A DNA stretch of 64,000 nucleotides from assembly GCA_037893245.1 (NCBI GenBank), contig JBAIAA010000539.1, positions 315,001 through 379,000 on the forward strand. The letters are read 5' to 3'. Positions 20,032 to 33,902 of the stretch are shown here, one piece after another. The stretch is from Crossaster papposus (Eukaryota; Echinodermata; Asteroidea; Velatida; Solasteridae). The position numbers and the translations under genes were made by a program. Below the pieces are notes generated by a model that ran no database searches, was not told the DNA's origin, and saw only the letters and a program-made list of their open reading frames with translations. Numbering within the stretch: the first letter of the stretch is position 1; each line of letters starts with the position of its first letter.

Positions 20032-21603
20032 GACCCACCCACCCACTATTTCGACCAAAAGTCGAAATGTTAAAACATTGAAAATATTGAATGGCCCCTT
20101 AGATTGAAATACCGCAAAATGTTTTGTTAAGCGTCATGCGCAATATTTCCAGTACGAGTATCATGTGATTCATTGTCTGAAAACAAAATACTTTGTAGCT
20201 AGCATCTAGTCGCCCAATTATTGACCCCCAACGGTAATTGTGGAAACTTGCACTTTAAGTACAGTTTTCGCTGAAACCCACTTTAAAAACAACGTGTCTT
20301 GTATTAGCCTCCGTATAATTTAAGATTGTAGGTCAACTCGCCCCCTGACCGACTCGCCCCTTACCTACTCGCCCCTTACCAACTCGCCCCCTGACCGACT
20401 CGGCCCCTGACCGACTCGCCCCTTACTAACTCGCCCCCTGACCGACTCGCCCCCTGGCCGACTCGCCCCCTGGCCGACTCGCCCCCTGACCGACTCGCCC
20501 CCTGACCGACTCGCCCCCTGACCGACTCGCCCCCTCGTTTGATTTATGGACCTTGTACGATATTCGTTACCATAAAATTCGTCATTTGGAGGGGAAAAAA
20601 ACGAACTCTCAACTTAGACATGACCCTCCGTTATCTGAGCACGTGCCTATGGTGGAATCCTCCATGGTGTACCTCACGCTCATGCGCGCGCGTGTTGCCA
20701 AACGTACATGCGTAGAAATAGGACCGCGTGGATTTAGAGGGTCTATGACGATACTGAATTTTGCCTGTATCTCAGCGTGGCCATGGATGTAAATAAAAGC
20801 ATATTTTGTTTTACAACTAATTCGAGCGATCAAATCTGATTTAAAAAACCGTTATTCTTTCTGTAATGGATAGGCATAGGCTATAATATATTGCCTGAAT
20901 GAAGCTGATTTAAATGCAATTGATTGCGCGTATACGTACGTGAATCTCTCTTCAACTTCAATTTCAATGATGCATAATTAATACTGGGAAAAAATATAAA
21001 TAGAAAAATATATAAAAATATAAATGTAGACAGCATACTCTTTAGCTGTGATAGTCTGATTTTTTTTAAAAATCTTTTTATATGTATATCTTTTAAAAAA
21101 TAGTATTATTAGGCCTACTGTCATTATCATCAGTATTATTTTAAAGGTAGGATCGCGAATTTTTCTTTATAAATTTATGTTTGGAGGAATCATTTTGCTG
21201 GATGCCTAGAATCATTATTAACTTTCAAATGAGTAAGATATTTCTTAATAATTCGGTAGTAAATATTTTCAATATCTGCAAATGGTGTATCCTACCTTTG
21301 AGTGGAATTTTTAAGAATCTGCTGTGTTTATTATAATCCTGGGGCAACGTACATTTACCACAGGCCTAGTTAGGTTACAGAGGCATAAAACAATAAAACC
21401 AAGGTAACTAAAGTGACAAGGAGAACAGTGTACCTCTTATTCTCAAGTGTTATTGCATCACATCTACTATTATCGGACATTATTTTAAAACTCACGTAAA
21501 CAAAAAAACATTTCTTGAACGAAATGTATAATTATTATTCTAACAAATGTAAGATCAAATTTAGATTTGCTGCAAACATAAGGGACTTTCAATTATTGAT
21601 CTT
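20032..21603 (+). repeat. Satellite unit 11 (1572 bp, longest)
   Basis: Twelve minisatellite copies (one CTCGGCCC variant). A 6-bp GGCCTA insertion at 21112-21117 and loss of two T in the ACTCTTTAGC region. First unit with CCTGGGGC, AGAGGCAT and CTACTATT. Confidence 0.97.
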
Positions 21604-23140
21604 GACCCACCCACCCACTATTTCGACCAAAAGTCGAAATTTTAAAACATTGAAAATATTGAATGGCCCCTTAGATTGAAATACCGCAAAATGTTTTGTT
21701 AAGCGCCATGCGCAATATTTCCAGTACGAGTATCATGTGATTCATTGTCTGAAAACAAAATACTTTGTAGCTAGCATCTAGTCGCCCAATTATTGACCCC
21801 CAACGGTAATTGTGGAAACTTGCACTTTAAGTACAGTTTTCGCTGAAACCCACTTTAAAAACAACGTGTCTTGTATTAGCCTCCGTATAATTGAAGATTG
21901 TAGGTCAACTCGCCCCCTGACCGACTCGCCCCTTACCTACTCGCCCCTTACCAACTCGCCCCCTGACCGACTCGCCCCCTGACCGACTCGCCCCTTACTA
22001 ACTCGCCCCCTGACCGACTCGCCCCCTGGCCGACTCGCCCCCTGGCCGACTCGCCCCCTGACCGACTCGCCCCCTCGTTTGATTTATGGACCTTGTACGA
22101 TATTCGTTACCATAAAATTCGTCATTTGGAGGGGAAAAAAACGAACTCTCAACTTAGACATGACCCTCTGTTATCTGAGCACGTGCCTATGGTGGAATCC
22201 TCCATGGTGTACCTCACGCTCATGCGCGCGCGTGTTGCCAAACGTACATGCGTAGAAATAGGACCGCGTGGATTTAGAGGGTCTATGACGATACTGAATT
22301 TTGCCTGTATCTCAGCGTGGCCATGGATGTAAATAAAAGCATATTTTGTTTTACAACTAATTCGAGCGATCAAATCTGATTTAAAAAACCGTTATTCTTT
22401 CTGTAATGGATAGGCATAGGCTATAATATATTGCCTGAATGAAGCTGATTTAAATGCCATTGATTGCGCGTATACGTACGTGAATCTCTCTTCAACTTCA
22501 ATTTCAATGATGCATAATTAATACTGGGAAAAAATATAAATAGAAAAATATATAAAAATATAAATGTAGACAGCATACTCTTTTTAGCTGTGATAGTCTG
22601 ATTTTATTTTTAAAATCTTTTTATATGTATATCTTTTAAAAAATAGTATTATTACTGTCATTATCATCAGTATTATTTTAAAGGTAGGATCGCGAATTTT
22701 TCTTTATAAATTTATGTTTGGAGGAATCATTTTGCTGGATGCCTAGAATCATTATTAACTTTCAAATGAGTAAGATATTTCTTAATAATTCGGTAGTAAA
22801 TATTTTCAATATCTGCAAATGGTGTATCCTACCTTTGAGTGGAATTTTTAAGAATCTGCTGTGTTTATTATAATCCTGGGGCAACGTACATTTACCACAG
22901 GCCTAGTTAGGTTACAGAGGCATAAAACAATAAAACCAAGGTAACTAAAGTGACAAGGAGAACAGTGTACCTCTTATTCTCAAGTGTTATTGCATCACAT
23001 CTACTATTATCGGACATTATTTTAAAACTCACGTAAACAAAAAAACATTTCTTGAACGAAATGTATAATTATTATTCTAACAAATGTAAGATCAAATTTA
23101 GATTTGCTGCAAACATAAGGGACTTTCAATTATTGATCTT
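21604..23140 (+). repeat. Satellite unit 12 (1537 bp)
   Basis: GCGCCATGCG near the 5' side; CCTGGGGC and CTACTATT near the 3' side; private AAATGCCATTG. Confidence 0.97.
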
Positions 23141-24677
23141 GACCCACCCACCCACTATTTCGACCAAAAGTCGAAATTTTAAAACATTGAAAATATTGAA
23201 TGGCCCCTTAGATTGAAATACCGCAAAATGTTTTGTTAAGCGCCATGCGCAATATTTCCAGTACGAGTATCATGTGATTCATTGTCTGAAAACAAAATAC
23301 TTTGTAGCTAGCATCTAGTCGCCCAATTATTGACCCCCAACGGTAATTGTGGAAACTTGCACTTTAAGTACAGTTTTCGCTGAAACCCACTTTAAAATCA
23401 ACGTGTCTTGTATTAGCCTCCGTATAATTGAAGATTGTAGGTCAACTCGCCCCCTGACCGACTCGCCCCTTACCTACTCGCCCCTTACCAACTCGCCCCC
23501 TGACCGACTCGCCCCCTGACCGACTCGCCCCTTACTACCTCGCCCCCTGACCGACTCGCCCCCTGGCCGACTCGCCCCCTGGCCGACTCTCCCCCTGACC
23601 GACTCGCCCCCTCGTTTGATTTATGGACCTTGTACGATATTCGTTACCATAAAATTCGTCATTTGGAGGGGAAAAAAACGAACTCTCAACTTAGACATGA
23701 CCCTCTGTTATCTGACCACGTGCCTATGGTGGAATCCTCCATGGTGTACCTCACGCTCATGCGCGCGCGTGTTGCCAAACGTACATGCGTAGAAATAGGA
23801 CCGCGTGGATTTAGAGGGTCTATGACGATACTGAATTTTGCCTGTATCTCAGCGTGGCCATGGATGTAAATAAAAGCATATTTTGTTTTACAACTAATTC
23901 GAGCGATCAAATCTGATTTAAAAAACCGTTATTCTTTCTGTAATGGATAGGCATAGGCTATAATATATTGCCTGAATGAAGCTGATTTAAATGCAATTGA
24001 TTGCGCGTATACGTACGTGAATCTCTCTTCAACTTCAATTTCAATGATGCATAATTAATACTGGGAAAAAATATAAAAAGAAAAATATATAAAAATATAA
24101 ATGTAGACAGCATACTCTTTTTAGCTGTGATAGTCTGATTTTATTTTTAAAATCTTTTTATATGTATATCTTTTAAAAAATAGTATTATTACTGTCATTA
24201 TCATCAGTATTATTTTAAAGGTAGGATCGCGAATTTTTCTTTATAAATTTATGTTTGGAGGAATCATTTTGCTGGATGCCTAGAATCATTATTAACTTTC
24301 AAATGAGTAAGATATTTCTTAATAATTCGGTAGTAAATATTTTCAATATCTGCAAATGGTGTATCCTACCTTTGAGTGGAATTTTTAAGAATCTGCTGTG
24401 TTTATTATAATCCTAGGGCAACGTACATTTACCACAGGCCTAGTTAGGTTACACAGGCATAAAACAATAAAACCAAGGTAACTAAAGTGACAAGGAGAAC
24501 AGTGTACCTCTTATTCTCAAGTGTTATTGCATCACATCTAATATTATCGGACATTATTTTAAAACTCACGTAAAAAAACAAACATTTCTTGAACGAAATG
24601 TATAATTATTATTCTAACAAATGTAAGATCAAATTTAGATTTGCTGCAAACATAAGGGACTTTCAATTATTTATCTT
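23141..24677 (+). repeat. Satellite unit 13 (1537 bp)
   Basis: Shares TTACTACCTCG, GACTCTCCCCC and TATAAAAAGAAAAA with unit 15 only, which ties the two as a 3074-bp duplication. Private: CTGACCACGTG and TTTAAAATCAACG. Confidence 0.97.
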
Positions 24678-26214
24678 GACCCACCCACCCACTATTTCGA
24701 CCAAAAGTCGAAATGTTAAAACATTGAAAATATTGAATGGCCCCTTAGATTGAAATACCGCAAAATGTTTTGTTAAGCGTCATGCGCAATATTTCCAGTA
24801 CGAGTATCATGTGATTCATTGTCTGAAAACAAAATACTTTGTAGCTAGCATCTAGTCGCCCAATTATTGACCCCCAACGGTAATTGTGGAAACTTGCACT
24901 TTAAGTACAGTTTTCGCTGAAACCCACTTTAAAAACAACGTGTCTTGTATTAGCCTCCGTATAATTGAAGATTGTAGGTCAACTCGCCCCCTGACCGACT
25001 CGCCCCTTACCTACTCGCCCCCTACCAACTCGCCCCCTGACCGACTCGCCCCTTGACCGACTCGCCCCTTACTAACTCGCCCCCTGACCGACTCGCCCCC
25101 TGGCCGACTCGCCCCCTGGCCGACTCGCCCCCTGACCGACTCGCCCCCTCGTTTGATTTATGGACCTTGTACGATATTCGTTACCATAAAATTCGTCATT
25201 TGGAGGGGAAAAAAACGAACTCTCAACTTAGACATGACCCTCTGTTATCTGAGCACGTGCCTATGGTGGAATCCTCCATGGTGTACCTCACGCTCATGCG
25301 CGCGCGTGTTGCCAAACGTACATGCGTAGAAATAGGACCGCGTGGATTTAGAGGGTCTATGACGATACTGAATTTTGCCTGTATCTCAGCGTGGCCATGG
25401 ATGTAAATAAAAGCATATTTTGTTTTACAACTAATTCGAGCGATCAAATCTGATTTAAAAAACCGTTATTCTTTCTGTAATGGATAGGCATAGGCTATAA
25501 TATATTGCCTGAATGAAGCTGATTTAAATGCAATTGATTGCGCGTATACGTACGTGAATCTCTCTTCAACTTCAATTTCAATGATGCATAATTAATACTG
25601 GGAAAAAATATAAATAGAAAAATATATAAAAATATAAATGTAGACAGCATACTCTTTTTAGCTGTGATAGTCTGATTTTATTTTTAAAATCTTTTTATAT
25701 GTATATCTTTTAAAAAATAGTATTATTACTGTCATTATCATCAGTATTATTTTAAAGGTAGGATCGCGAATTTTTCTTTATAAATTTATGTTTGGAGGAA
25801 TCATTTTGCTGGATGCCTAGAATCATTATTAACTTTCAAATGAGTAAGATATTTCTTAATAATTCGGTAGTAAATATTTTCAATATCTGCAAATGGTGTA
25901 TCCTACCTTTGAGTGGAATTTTTAAGAATCTGCTGTGTTTATTATAATCCTGGGGCAACGTACATTTACCACAGGCCTAGTTAGGTTACAGAGGCATAAA
26001 ACAATAAAACCAAGGTAACTAAAGTGACAAGGAGAACAGTGTACCTCTTATTCTCAAGTGTTATTGCATCACATCTACTATTATCGGACATTATTTTAAA
26101 ACTCACGTAAACAAAAAAACATTTCTTGAACGAAATGTATAATTATTATTCTAACAAATGTAAGATCAAATTTAGATTTGCTGCAAACATAAGGGACTTT
26201 CAATTATTGATCTT
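24678..26214 (+). repeat. Satellite unit 14 (1537 bp)
   Basis: 5' side with CCCCTTGACC in copy 5 as in units 16-17; 3' side with CCTGGGGC and CTACTATT as in unit 12. Private CCCCCTACCAACTC. Confidence 0.97.
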
Positions 26215-27751
26215 GACCCACCCACCCACAATTTCGACCAAAAGTCGAAATTTTAAAACATTGAAAATATTGAATGGCCCCTTAGATTGAAATACCGCAA
26301 AATGTTTTGTTAAGCGCCATGCGCAATATTTCCAGTACGAGTATCATGTGATTCATTGTCTGAAAACAAAATACTTTGTAGCTAGCATCTAGTCGCCCAA
26401 TTATTGACCCCCAACGGTAATTGTGGAAACTTGCACTTTAAGTACAGTTTTCGCTGAAACCCACTTTAAAAACAACGTGTCTTGTATTAGCCTCCGTATA
26501 ATTGAAGATTGTAGGTCAACTCGCCCCCTGACCGACTCGCCCCTTACCTACTCGCCCCTTACCAACTCGCCCCCTGACCGACTCGCCCCCTGACCGACTC
26601 GCCCCTTACTACCTCGCCCCCTGACCGACTCGCCCCCTGGCCGACTCGCCCCCTGGCCGACTCTCCCCCTGACCGACTCGCCCCCTCGTTTGATTTATGG
26701 ACCTTGTACGATATTCGTTACCATAAAATTCGTCATTTGGAGGGAAAAAAAACGAACTCTCAACTTAGACATGACCCTCTGTTATCTGAGCACGTGCCTA
26801 TGGTGGAATCCTCCATGGTGTACCTCACGCTCATGCGCGCGCGTGTTGCCAAACGTACATGCGTAGAAATAGGACCGCGTGGATTTAGAGGGTCTATGAC
26901 GATACTGAATTTTGCCTGTATCTCAGCGTGGCCATGGATGTAAATAAAAGCATATTTTGTTTTACAACTAATTCGAGCGATCAAATCTGATTTAAAAAAC
27001 CGTTATTCTTTCTGTAATGGATAGGCATAGGCTATAATATATTGCCTGAATGAAGCTGATTTAAATGCAATTGATTGCGCGTATACGTACGTGAATCTCT
27101 CTTCAACTTCAATTTCAATGATGCATAATTAATACTGGGAAAAAATATAAAAAGAAAAATATATAAAAATATAAATGTAGACAGCATACTCTTTTTAGCT
27201 GTGATAGTCTGATTTTATTTTTAAAATCTTTTTATATGTATATCTTTTAAAAAATAGTATTATTACTGTCATTATCATCAGTATTATTTTAAAGGTAGGA
27301 TCGCGAATTTTTCTTTATAAATTTATGTTTGGAGGAATCATTTTGCTGGATGCCTAGAATCATTATTAACTTTCAAATGAGTAAGATATTTCTTAATAAT
27401 TCGGTAGTAAATATTTTCAATATCTGCAAATGGTGTATCCTACCTTTGAGTGGAATTTTTAAGAATCTGCTGTGTTTATTATAATCCTAGGGCAACGTAC
27501 ATTTACCACAGGCCTAGTTAGGTTACACAGGCATAAAACAATAAAACCAAGGTAACTAAAGTGACAAGGAGAACAGTGTACCTCTTATTCTCAAGTGTTA
27601 TTGCATCACATCTAATATTATCGGACATTATTTTAAAACTCACGTAAAAAAACAAACATTTCTTGAACGAAATGTATAATTATTATTCTAACAAATGTAA
27701 GATCAAATTTAGATTTGCTGCAAACATAAGGGACTTTCAATTATTTATCTT
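26215..27751 (+). repeat. Satellite unit 15 (1537 bp)
   Basis: Duplicate of unit 13 at +3074 bp. Private CCCACAATTTCG, which still preserves the hairpin stem. Confidence 0.97.
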
Positions 27752-29288
27752 GACCCACCCACCCACTATTTCGACCAAAAGTCGAAATGTTAAAACATTG
27801 AAAATATTGAATGGCCCCTTAGATTGAAATACCGCAAAATGTTTTGTTAAGCGTCATGCGCAATATTTCCAGTACGAGTATCATGTGATTCATTGTCTGA
27901 AAACAAAATACTTTGTAGCTAGCATCTAGTCGCCCAATTATTGACCCCCAACGGTAATTGTGGAAACTTGCACTTTAAGTACAGTTTTCGCTGAAACCCA
28001 CTTTAAAAACAACGTGTCTTGTATTAGCCTCCGTATAATTGAAGATTGTAGGTCAACTCGCCCCCTGACCGACTCGCCCCTTACCTACTCGCCCCTTACC
28101 AACTCGCCCCCTGACCGACTCGCCCCTTGACCGACTCGCCCCTTACTAACTCGCCCCCTGACCGACTCGCCCCCTGGCCGACTCGCCCCCTGGCCGACTC
28201 GCCCCCTGACCGACTCGCCCCCTCGTTTGATTTATGGACCTTGTACGATTTTCGTTACCATAAAATTCGTCATTTGGAGGGGGAAAAAACGAACTCTCAA
28301 CTTAGACATGACCCTCTGTTATCTGAGCACGTGCCTATGGTGGAATCCTCCATGGTGTACCTCACGCTCATGCGCGCGCGTGTTGCCAAACGTACATGCG
28401 TAGAAATAGGACCGCGTGGATTTAGAGGGTCTATGACGATACTGAATTTTGCCTGTATCTCAGCGTGGCCATGGATGTAAATAAAAGCATATTTTGTTTT
28501 ACAACTAATTCGAGCGATCAAATCTGATTTAAAAAACCGTTATTCTTTCTGTAATGGATAGGCATAGGCTATAATATATTGCCTGAATGAAGCTGATTTA
28601 AATGCAATTGATTGCGCGTATACGTACGTGAATCTCTCTTCAACTTCAATTTCAATGATGCATAATTAATACTGGGAAAAAATATAAATATAAAAATATA
28701 TAAAAATATAAATGTAGACAGCATACTCTTTTTAGCTGTGATAGTCTTATTTTATTTTTAAAATCTTTTTATATGTATATCTTTAAAAAAATAGTATTAT
28801 TACTGTCATTATCATCAGTATTATTTTAAAGGTAGGATCGCGAATTTTTCTTTATAAATTTATGTTTGGAGGAATCATTTTGCTGGATGCCTAGAATCAT
28901 TATTAACTTTCAAATGAGTAAGATATTTCTTAATAATTCGGTAGTAAATATTTTCAATATCTGCAAATGGTGTATCCTACCTTTGAGTGGAATTTTTAAG
29001 AATCTGCTGTGTTTATTATAATCCTAGGGCAACGTACATTTACCACAGGCCTAGTTAGGTTACACAGGCATAAAACAATAAAACCAAGGTAACTAAAGTG
29101 ACAAGGAGAACAGTGTACCTCTTATTCTCAAGTGTTATTGCATCACATCTAATATTATCGGACATTATTTTAAAACTCACGTAAACAAAAAAACATTTCT
29201 TGAACGAAATGTATAATTATTATTCTAACAAATGTAAGATCAAATTTAGATTTGCTGCAAACATAAGGGACTTTCAATTATTGATCTT
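27752..29288 (+). repeat. Satellite unit 16 (1537 bp)
   Basis: Shares AGTCTTATTTT with unit 17. Private TACGATTTTCG and GGGGGAAAAAAC. Confidence 0.97.
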
Positions 29289-30825
29289 GACCCACCCACC
29301 CACTATTTCGACCAAAAGTCGAAATGTTAAAACATTGAAAATATTGAATGGCCCCTTAGATTGAAATACCGCAAAATGTTTTGTTAAGCGTCATGCGCAA
29401 TATTTCCAGTACGAGTATCATGTGATTCATTGTCTGAAAACAAAATACTTTGTAGCTAGCATCTAGTCGCCCAATTATTGACCCCCAACGGTAATTGTGG
29501 AAACTTGCACTTTAAGTACAGTTTTCGCTGAAACCCACTTTAAAAACAACGTGTCTTGTATTAGCCTCCGTATAATTGAAGATTGTAGGTCAACTCGCCC
29601 CCTGACCGACTCGCCCCTTACCTACTCGCCCCTTACCAACTCGCCCCCTGACCGACTCGCCCCTTGACCGACTCGCCCCTTACTAACTCGCCCCCTGACC
29701 GACTCGCCCCCTGGCCGACTCGCCCCCTGGCCGACTCGCCCCCTGACCGACTCGCCCCCTCGTTTGATTTATGGACCTTGTACGATATTCGTTACCATAA
29801 AATTCGTCATTTGGAGGGGAAAAAAACGAACTCTCAACTTAGACATGACCCTCTGTTATCTGAGCACGTGCCTATGGTGGAATCCTCCATGGTGTACCTC
29901 ACGCTCATGCGCGCGCGTGTTGCCAAACGTACATGCGTAGAAATAGGACCGCGTGGATTTAGAGGGTCTATGACGATACTGAATTTTGCCTGTATCTCAG
30001 CGTGGCCATGGATGTAAATAAAAGCATATTTTGTTTTACAACTAATTCGAGCGATCAAATCTGATTTAAAAAACCGTTATTCTTTCTGTAATGGATAGGC
30101 ATAGGCTATAATATATTGCCTGAATGAAGCTGATTTAAATGCAATTGATTGCGCGTATACGTACGTGAATCTCTCTTCAACTTCAATTTCAATGATGCAT
30201 AATTAATACTGGGAAAAAATATAAATATAAAAATATATAAAAATATAAATGTAGACAGCATACTCTTTTTAGCTGTGATAGTCTTATTTTATTTTTAAAA
30301 TCTTTTTATATGTATATCTTTAAAAAAATAGTATTATTACTGTCATTATCATCAGTATTATTTTAAAGGTAGGATCGCGAATTTTTCTTTATAAATTTAT
30401 GTTTGGAGGAATCATTTTGCTGGATGCCTAGAATCATTATTAACTTTCAAATGAGTAAGATATTTCTTAATAATTCGGTAGTAAATATTTTCAATATCTG
30501 CAAATGGTGTATCCTACCTTTGAGTGGAATTTTTAAGAATCTGCTGTGTTTATTATAATCCTAGGGCAACGTACATTTACCACAGGCCTAGTTAGGTTAC
30601 AGAGGCATAAAACAATAAAACCAAGGTAACTAAAGTGACAAGGAGAACAGTGTACCTCTTATTCTCAAGTGTTATTGCATCACATCTAATATTATCGGAC
30701 ATTATTTTAAAACTCACGTAAACAAAAAAACATTTCTTGAACGAAATGTATAATTATTATTCTAACAAATGTAAGATCAAATTTAGATTTGCTGCAAACA
30801 TAAGGGACTTTCAATTATTGATCTT
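29289..30825 (+). repeat. Satellite unit 17 (1537 bp)
   Basis: Last unit of the second group. Like unit 16 but with AGAGGCAT near the 3' end, which becomes common downstream. Confidence 0.97.
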
Positions 30826-32377
30826 GACCCACCCACCCACTATTTCGACCAAAAGTCGAAATTTTAAAACATTGAAAATATTGAATGACCCCTTAGATTG
30901 AAATACCGCAAAATGTTTTGTTAAGAGTCATGCGCAATATTTCCAGTACGAGTATCATGTGATTCATTGTCTGAAAACAAAATACTTTGTAGCTAGCATC
31001 TAGTCGCCCAATTATTGACCCCCAACGGTAATTGTGGAAACTTGCACTTTAAGTACAGTTTTCGCTGAAAACCACTTTAAAAACAACGTGTCTTGTATTA
31101 GCCTCCGTATAATTGAAGATTGTAGGTCAACTCGCCCCCTGACCGACTCGCCCCTTACCTACTCGCCCCTTACCAACTCGCCCCCTGACCGACTCGCCCC
31201 CTGACCGACTCGCCCCTTACTAACTCGCCCCCTGACCGACTCGCCCCCTGGCCGACTCGCCCCCTGGCCGACTCGCCCCCTGACCGACTCGCCCCCTGAC
31301 CGACTCGCCCCCTCGTTTGATTTATGGACCTTGTACGATATTCGTTACCATAAAATTCGTCATTTGGAGGGGAAAAAAACGAACTCTCAACTTAGACATG
31401 ACCCTCCGTTATCTGAGCACGTGCCTATGGTGGAATCCTCCATGGTGTACCTCACGCTCCTGCGCGCGCGTGTTGCCAAACGTACATGCGTAGAAATAGG
31501 ACCGCGTGGATTTAGAGGGTCTATGACGATACTGAATTTTGCCTGTATCTCAGCGTGGCCATGGATGTAAATAAAAGCATATTTTGTTTTACAACTAATT
31601 CGAGCGATCAAATCTGATTTAAAAAACCGTTATTCTTTCTGTAATGGATAGGCATAGGCTATAATATATTGCCTGAATGAAGCTGATTTAAATGCAATTG
31701 ATTGCGCGTATACGTACGTGAATCTCTCTTCAACTTCAATTTCAATGATGCATAATTAATACTGGGAAAAAATATAAATATAAAAATATATAAAAATATA
31801 AATGTAGACAGCATACTCTTTTTAGCTGTGATAGTCTGATTTTTTTTAAAAATCTTTTTATATGTATATCTTTTTAAAAATAGTATTATTACTGTCATTA
31901 TCATCAGTATTATTTTAAAGGTAGGATCGCGAATTTTTCTTTATAAATTTATGTTTGGAGGAATCATTTAGCTGGATGCCTAGAATCATTATTAACTTTC
32001 AAATGAGTAAGATATTTCTTAATAATTCGGTAGTAAATATTTTCAATATCTGCAAATGGTGTATCCTACCTTTGAGTGGAATTTTTAAGAATCTGCTGTG
32101 TTTATTATAATCCTAGGGCAACGTACATTTACCACAGGCCTAGTTAGGTTACACAGGCATAAAACAATAAAACCAAGGTAACTAAAGTGACAGGGAGAAC
32201 AGTGTACCTCTTATTCTCAAGTGTTATTGCATCACATCTAATATTATCGGACATTATTTTAAAACTCACGTAAACAAAAAAACATTTCTTGAACGAAATG
32301 TATAATTATTATTCTAACAAATGTAAGATCAAATTTAGATCTGCTGCAAACATAAGGGACTTTCAATTATTTATCTT
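30826..32377 (+). repeat. Satellite unit 18 (third group, 1552 bp)
   Basis: Start of the first higher-order copy. Marks shared with unit 30: AAGAGTCATG, CTCCTGCGCG, TCTTTTTAAAAATAG, CAGGGAGAAC and AGATCTGC. Eleven minisatellite copies. Private TGAATGACCCC. Confidence 0.97.
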
Positions 32378-33902
32378 GACCCACCCACCCACTATTTCGA
32401 CCAAAAGTCGAAATTTTAAAACATTGAAAATATTGAATGGCCCCTTAGATTGAAATACCGCAAAATGTTTTGTTAAGCGTCATGCGCAATATTTCCAGTA
32501 CGAGTATCATGTGATTCATTGTCTGAAAACAAAATACTTTGTAGCTAGCATCTAGTCGCCCAATTATTGACCCCCAACGGTAATTGTGGAAACTTGCACT
32601 TTAAGTACAGTTTTCGCTTAAAACCACTTTAAAAACAACGTGTCTTGTATTAGCCTCCGTATAATTGAAGATTGTAGGTCAACTCGCCCCCTGACCGACT
32701 CGCCCCTTACCTACTCGCCCCTTACCAACTCGCCCCCTGACCGACTCGCCCCCTGACCGACTCGCCCCTTACTAACTCGCCCCCTGACCGACTCGCCCCC
32801 TGGCCGACTCGCCCCCTGGCCGACTGCCCCCTCGTTTGATTTATGGACCTTGTACGATATTCGTTACCATAAAATTCGTCATTTGAAGGGGAAAAAAACG
32901 AACTCTCAACTTAGACATGACCCTCCGTTATCTGAGCACGTGCCTATGGTGGAATCCTCCATGGTGTACCTCACGCTCCTGCGCGCGCGTGTTGCCAAAC
33001 GTACATGCGTAGAAATAGGACCGCGTGGATTTAGAGGGTCTATGACGATACTGAATTTTGCCTGTATCTCAGCGTGGCCATGGATGTAAATAAAAGCATA
33101 TTTTGTTTTACAACTAATTCGAGCGATCAAATCTGATTTAAAAAACCGTTATTCTTTCTGTAATGGATAGGCATAGGCTATAATATATTGCCTGAATGAA
33201 GCTGATTTAAATGCAATTGATTGCGCGTATACGTACGTGAATCTCTCTTCAACTTCAATTTCAATGATGCATAATTAATACTGGGAAAAAATATAAATAG
33301 AAAAATATATAAAAATATAAATGTAGACAGCATACTCTTTTTAGCTGTGATAGTCTGATTTTTTTTAAAAATCTTTTTATATGTATATCTTTTAAAAAAT
33401 AGTATTATTAGGCCTACTGTCATTATCATCAGTATTATTTTAAAGGTAGGATCGCGAATTTTTCTTTATAAATTTATGTTTGGAGGAATCATTTTGCTGG
33501 ATGCCTAGAATCATTATTAACTTTTAAATGAGTAAGATATTTCTTAATAATTCGGTAGTAAATATTTTCAATATCTGCAAATGGTGTATCCTACCTTTGA
33601 GTGGAATTTTTAAGAATCTGCTGTGTTTATTATAATCCTAGGGCAACGTACATTTACCACAGGCCTAGTTAGGTTACAGAGGCATAAAACAATAAAACCA
33701 AGGTAACTAAAGTGACAAGGAGAACAGTGTACCTCTTATTCTCAAGTGTTATTGCATCACATCTAATATTATCGGACACTATTTTAAAACTCACGTAAAC
33801 AAAAAAACATTTCTTGAACGAAATGTATAATTATTATTCTAACAAATGTAAGATCAAATTTAGATTTGCTGCAAACATAAGGGACTTTCAATTATTTATC
33901 TT
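32378..33902 (+). repeat. Satellite unit 19 (1525 bp)
   Basis: Nine minisatellite copies, ending in GACTGCCCCC. GCTTAAAACC, TTTGAAGGGG and CTCCTGCG as in unit 31. GGCCTA insertion at 33411-33416, which unit 31 lacks. Confidence 0.97.
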
